This document shows, in pieces, positions 61,461 through 64,000 of a stretch of 64,000 nucleotides of DNA. The stretch is taken from assembly GCF_002161175.1 (NCBI RefSeq), contig NZ_NFMA01000002.1, positions 124,001-188,000 on the forward strand, in the 5' to 3' direction. This DNA comes from Flavonifractor sp. An100 (GTDB lineage: Bacteria > Bacillota > Clostridia > Oscillospirales > Oscillospiraceae). The position numbers and the translations under genes were made by a program. Position 1 is the stretch's first letter. Every line of letters starts with the position of its first letter. A model generated the notes under the pieces. That model was not told the DNA's origin. It was given only the letters and a program-made list of their open reading frames with translations, and ran no database searches.

Positions 61461-62870
61461 ATGGATCTGCCCCAACAGGCGCAGCCGATCAACCAGGGTC
61501 TGCATGAGGAATGCGGTGTATTTGGAATTTATGACCCGGCAGGTGGCTGCGCACAGACGACCTACTATGGGCTGTACGCCCTACAGCACCGGGGCCAGGA
61601 GGCCTGTGGCATTGCGGCCATAAACAACAGGGAGCAATCCTTTTATAAGGATGTGGGTCTGGTCAGTGAGGTGTTTCAGCGGGAGACTCTGGAGCGACTC
61701 AACGGAACCATGGCGGTAGGACATGTCCGTTATGCCACCACAGGGGCGGGAGAGCGGGAAAATGCCCAGCCGCTGACCATTAAATATGTCAAGGGGACTC
61801 TTGCGGTGGTGCACAACGGAAACCTGGTGGGCATTGACCGTTTGCGCCAGGAGTTTGAATATAAAGGGGCCATTTTCCATACTACCAGCGACTCGGAACT
61901 GATTGCCTATGCCATCGCCCAGGCAAGACTCCACTGCGGAAGTGTGGAGCAGGCGGTGTGCCGGGCGACAGCGGAGTTGAAGGGCGCCTTTTCTCTGCTG
62001 GTTATGTCGCCTCAGAAGCTGATTGCCTGCCGGGACCCCTGGGGATTCCGGCCGCTGTGCATGGGGCGGAAAGGGGAGGCCATTGTGTTTGCATCGGAGT
62101 CCTGCGCCATTCAGGCGGTAGGGGGCCATGTGGAACGGGAGCTGGAGCCGGGAGAAATTGTAGTGGTGCAGGATGGGGAGATTCGCTCCATTCGGGATAA
62201 TTGCCGGGGAGAGTCCCATCTGTGCATCTTTGAATACATTTATTTTGCCCGCCCCGATTCTGTGATTGCGGGGCAGTCCGTCCACCAGGCGCGGGTGAAT
62301 GCGGGGCGGCTGCTGGCACGGGAGCATCCAGTGGAGGCCGACCTGGTGGTGGGTGTTCCGGACTCTGGCTTGGACGCCGCCAGAGGCTATGCCCTGGAGA
62401 GCGGGATCCCTTTGGGGATGGGCTTTGTAAAAAACCGATATGTGGGCCGGACCTTCATTACCCCAGACCAGGCCAGCCGAGAGCAGGCGGTGCGTATCAA
62501 GCTGTCCGCCCTGGCCAGTGAGGTGGCGGGGAAGCGGGTAGTTATGGTGGATGATTCCATCGTCCGAGGAACCACCTGCCGACAGATCATCAATCTTCTC
62601 CGGGAGGCAGGGGCCACCCAGGTCCATATGCGAGTGTCGGCGCCACCCTTCATTGCCCCCTGCTATTTTGGAACGGATATTCCAAATCGGGAAAAGCTCA
62701 TCGCCTGCCATCACAGTCTGGAGGAAATTCAGCACTTGGCGGGAGCGGACAGCCTTGGTTACCTGTCCCTGGAGAGCTTGGACAAGCTGGCCCCCGACGC
62801 CAAGTGTGGCTTTTGCCGGGGGTGCTTTACCGGAGAATACCCTATTGAAGTGGAAGAAGAAAATTCATAA
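61461..62870 (+). CDS. purF: Amidophosphoribosyltransferase
   Basis: 469 residues. A 17-residue propeptide precedes the catalytic Cys18 in HEECGVFGIYD (glutamine amidotransferase domain). The C-terminal phosphoribosyl domain has VVMVDDSIVRGTT and ends with CGFCRGCF, Fe-S ligands as in Bacillus PurF. It is the first committed step of purine synthesis. It stands alone here rather than in a pur operon. AGGAGGAACGGAG precedes the ATG, and the longer upstream frame overlaps the leader. Confidence 0.97.
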   Translation: MDLPQQAQPINQGLHEECGVFGIYDPAGGCAQTTYYGLYALQHRGQEACGIAAINNREQSFYKDVGLVSEVFQRETLERLNGTMAVGHVRYATTGAGERENAQPLTIKYVKGTLAVVHNGNLVGIDRLRQEFEYKGAIFHTTSDSELIAYAIAQARLHCGSVEQAVCRATAELKGAFSLLVMSPQKLIACRDPWGFRPLCMGRKGEAIVFASESCAIQAVGGHVERELEPGEIVVVQDGEIRSIRDNCRGESHLCIFEYIYFARPDSVIAGQSVHQARVNAGRLLAREHPVEADLVVGVPDSGLDAARGYALESGIPLGMGFVKNRYVGRTFITPDQASREQAVRIKLSALASEVAGKRVVMVDDSIVRGTTCRQIINLLREAGATQVHMRVSAPPFIAPCYFGTDIPNREKLIACHHSLEEIQHLAGADSLGYLSLESLDKLAPDAKCGFCRGCFTGEYPIEVEEENS

Positions 62871-62906
62871 ACAAAGGCCCTGTGCTGTACAGCACAGGGC
62901 CTTTGT
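62871..62906. terminator. Bidirectional terminator between purF and glnN
   Basis: ACAAAGGCCCTGTGCTG/CAGCACAGGGCCTTTGT perfect palindrome, usable from both sides. Confidence 0.9.
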
Positions 62907-62924
62907 TGTTGGTGGGGAAAGAGA

Positions 62925-64000
62925 TTATACCTCGAACATCAAATCGCCATAGGTGGGGACGGGCCAGATATCCTTGTCCACCAGCAGCTCCAGCTCATCC
63001 ACCGGACGGCGCAGAGCAGCCATGGCGGGAACCAGACGGTCGTGGTAGGCGTGGGCCATTTCAGCCACATCCTCCATGGCGTCTACCTCAGGCAGAAGCA
63101 CCTTCAGCTCCTCCAGCGCCTTGGAGGCGGAGGAGAGCAGAGCACTGCATTTCACCAACAGATCCTTTTGCACCGACAGGTCTGCGCCCACAGCAGCAGA
63201 GGAGATAGAGGTGATGGACTGTCCCAGCCGGGTGTTGAAGTGGATGGCAGCAGGGATGTAATGCTTGCCGGCCATGTGGATCATGGTCTGGGCTTCAATT
63301 TTCAGCACCTTGGCATAAGTCTCATACATGATCTCAGCCCGGGATTCCAGCTCCGACTTGGTGTAGATGCCAAACTGGGTAAACAGGGCTTCTGCCTTGT
63401 CGGTGGTGAGAGCGGGCACCGCATCCACCATGGAGGGCAGGTTGGGCAGCCCACGGCGGGCAGCCTCCTCGACCCATTCGTCGGAATATCCGTTGCCGTT
63501 AAAGACAATGCGCTGATGCTCGGACATCCAGTCGTGAATCAGCTGCGTGCAGGCGGCGTTGAAGTCGTCCGCCTTCTCCAAAATATCAGCAGCCTGGCTG
63601 AAGGCCTCAGCGACGATGGCGTTGAGGGTGACGTTGGCGTCTGCAATGGAGTCGGAGGAGCCCACCATGCGGAACTCGAACTTGTTGCCGGTGAAGGCGA
63701 AGGGAGAGGTGCGGTTGCGGTCGGTGGCGTCCTTCTTGATGACAGGGACAGTAGATACACCAAAGTCCAGGTTGTGGGAGGCCAGCAGCTTAATGGAGTC
63801 GGCGTTGGAGACGATCTGGTTTACCACGTCGTCCAGCTGGTCGCCCAGGAAGATGGAGATAATGGCGGGAGGCGCCTCCTGAGCGCCCAGACGGTGTTCA
63901 TTGCCCACGCAGGAGGCCGAGCAGCGAAGCAGATCGGCGTGCTCGTCCACCGCCTTCATGATACAGGCCAGAACCAGCAAAAACTGCATGTTTTCGTTGG
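62925..64000 (-). CDS. glnN: Glutamine synthetase type III, C-terminal part (runs off the window)
   Basis: About 358 C-terminal residues are visible and the frame stays open to the window end. Landmarks are RCSASCVGNEHRLGAQEAPPAI, the ATP-binding segment KKDATDRNRTSPFAFTGNKFEFRMVGSSDSIA and the long C-terminal helical extension typical of GS III. It joins ammonia to glutamate. The start and promoter lie beyond the right edge. Confidence 0.93.
   Translation of the reverse strand, partial: NENMQFLLVLACIMKAVDEHADLLRCSASCVGNEHRLGAQEAPPAIISIFLGDQLDDVVNQIVSNADSIKLLASHNLDFGVSTVPVIKKDATDRNRTSPFAFTGNKFEFRMVGSSDSIADANVTLNAIVAEAFSQAADILEKADDFNAACTQLIHDWMSEHQRIVFNGNGYSDEWVEEAARRGLPNLPSMVDAVPALTTDKAEALFTQFGIYTKSELESRAEIMYETYAKVLKIEAQTMIHMAGKHYIPAAIHFNTRLGQSITSISSAAVGADLSVQKDLLVKCSALLSSASKALEELKVLLPEVDAMEDVAEMAHAYHDRLVPAMAALRRPVDELELLVDKDIWPVPTYGDLMFEV

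Overview
The window reads as a chromosomal segment of a GC-rich, spore-forming, anaerobic Firmicute of the gut, most likely Oscillospiraceae near Flavonifractor, Pseudoflavonifractor or Lawsonibacter. This is inferred from gene content, not from a marker gene. The evidence is strong Shine-Dalgarno sites with ATG/GTG/TTG starts, sigma-A promoters, FabK, a SpoIID-like cortex/coat cluster, type III glutamine synthetase, a fused TAXI-type TRAP permease, an ECF folate S component and a bilirubin-reductase-type operon.

Region by region: 0-5.7 kb is an accessory/surface patch. It holds the end of an acidic tandem-repeat protein, a 45-codon ORF coupled to a large serine recombinase, a collagen-like gene whose plausible start is followed by an in-frame TAG, and a glycosyltransferase with TPR-like repeats. 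5.7-11.7 kb (minus strand) carries a membrane-anchored XRE regulator, a MATE exporter with its MarR regulator, an AlaX-like tRNA-editing protein and an NSS transporter. 11.8-17.2 kb is a conserved housekeeping run: divergent UppS-like protein, DUF512 radical SAM, der, plsY, gpsA. 17.3-19.6 kb encodes a three-gene SpoIID/peptidoglycan-binding set. 19.6-23.5 kb has a radical SAM/SPASM protein, tRNA-Leu(CAA), folT under a THF riboswitch, rpoN and tRNA-Pro(GGG). 23.9-26.9 kb is a GtrA/GtrB/GtrII glucosylation operon. 27.0-29.3 kb is rrf2-iscS-iscU. 29.3-31.4 kb is an SOS-type two-gene DNA repair pair (TIGR03915/TIGR03916).

31.6-41.4 kb is a complete type II fatty-acid operon: acpP, accB, accC, accD, accA, fabH, fabK, fabD, fabG, fabF, fabZ and a FabT-like MarR gene. 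It is headed by a strong promoter and a 38-bp double palindrome. 41.4-50.8 kb carries an HPr-like protein with a PfkB kinase, a second NSS transporter, a TAXI-TRAP system, glutaminase and two CobW-type GTPases. 50.8-54.1 kb has an S41 protease with SLH domains and purA. 54.3-56.4 kb is a MarR / old-yellow-enzyme / flavodoxin operon matching bilQ-bilR-bilS. The window ends with a CBS-domain protein, ppk1, an AGCS transporter, nrdR, purF and the 3' part of glnN.

The most notable points are the bil operon with its paired palindromic operators, the serine recombinase abutting a collagen-like gene with an early TAG, the THF riboswitch with an RBS-masking hairpin, the tandem operator heading the fatty-acid operon, and the LexA-like box on the repair radical-SAM promoter. 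No phage structural genes, CRISPR array or IS element were recognised.
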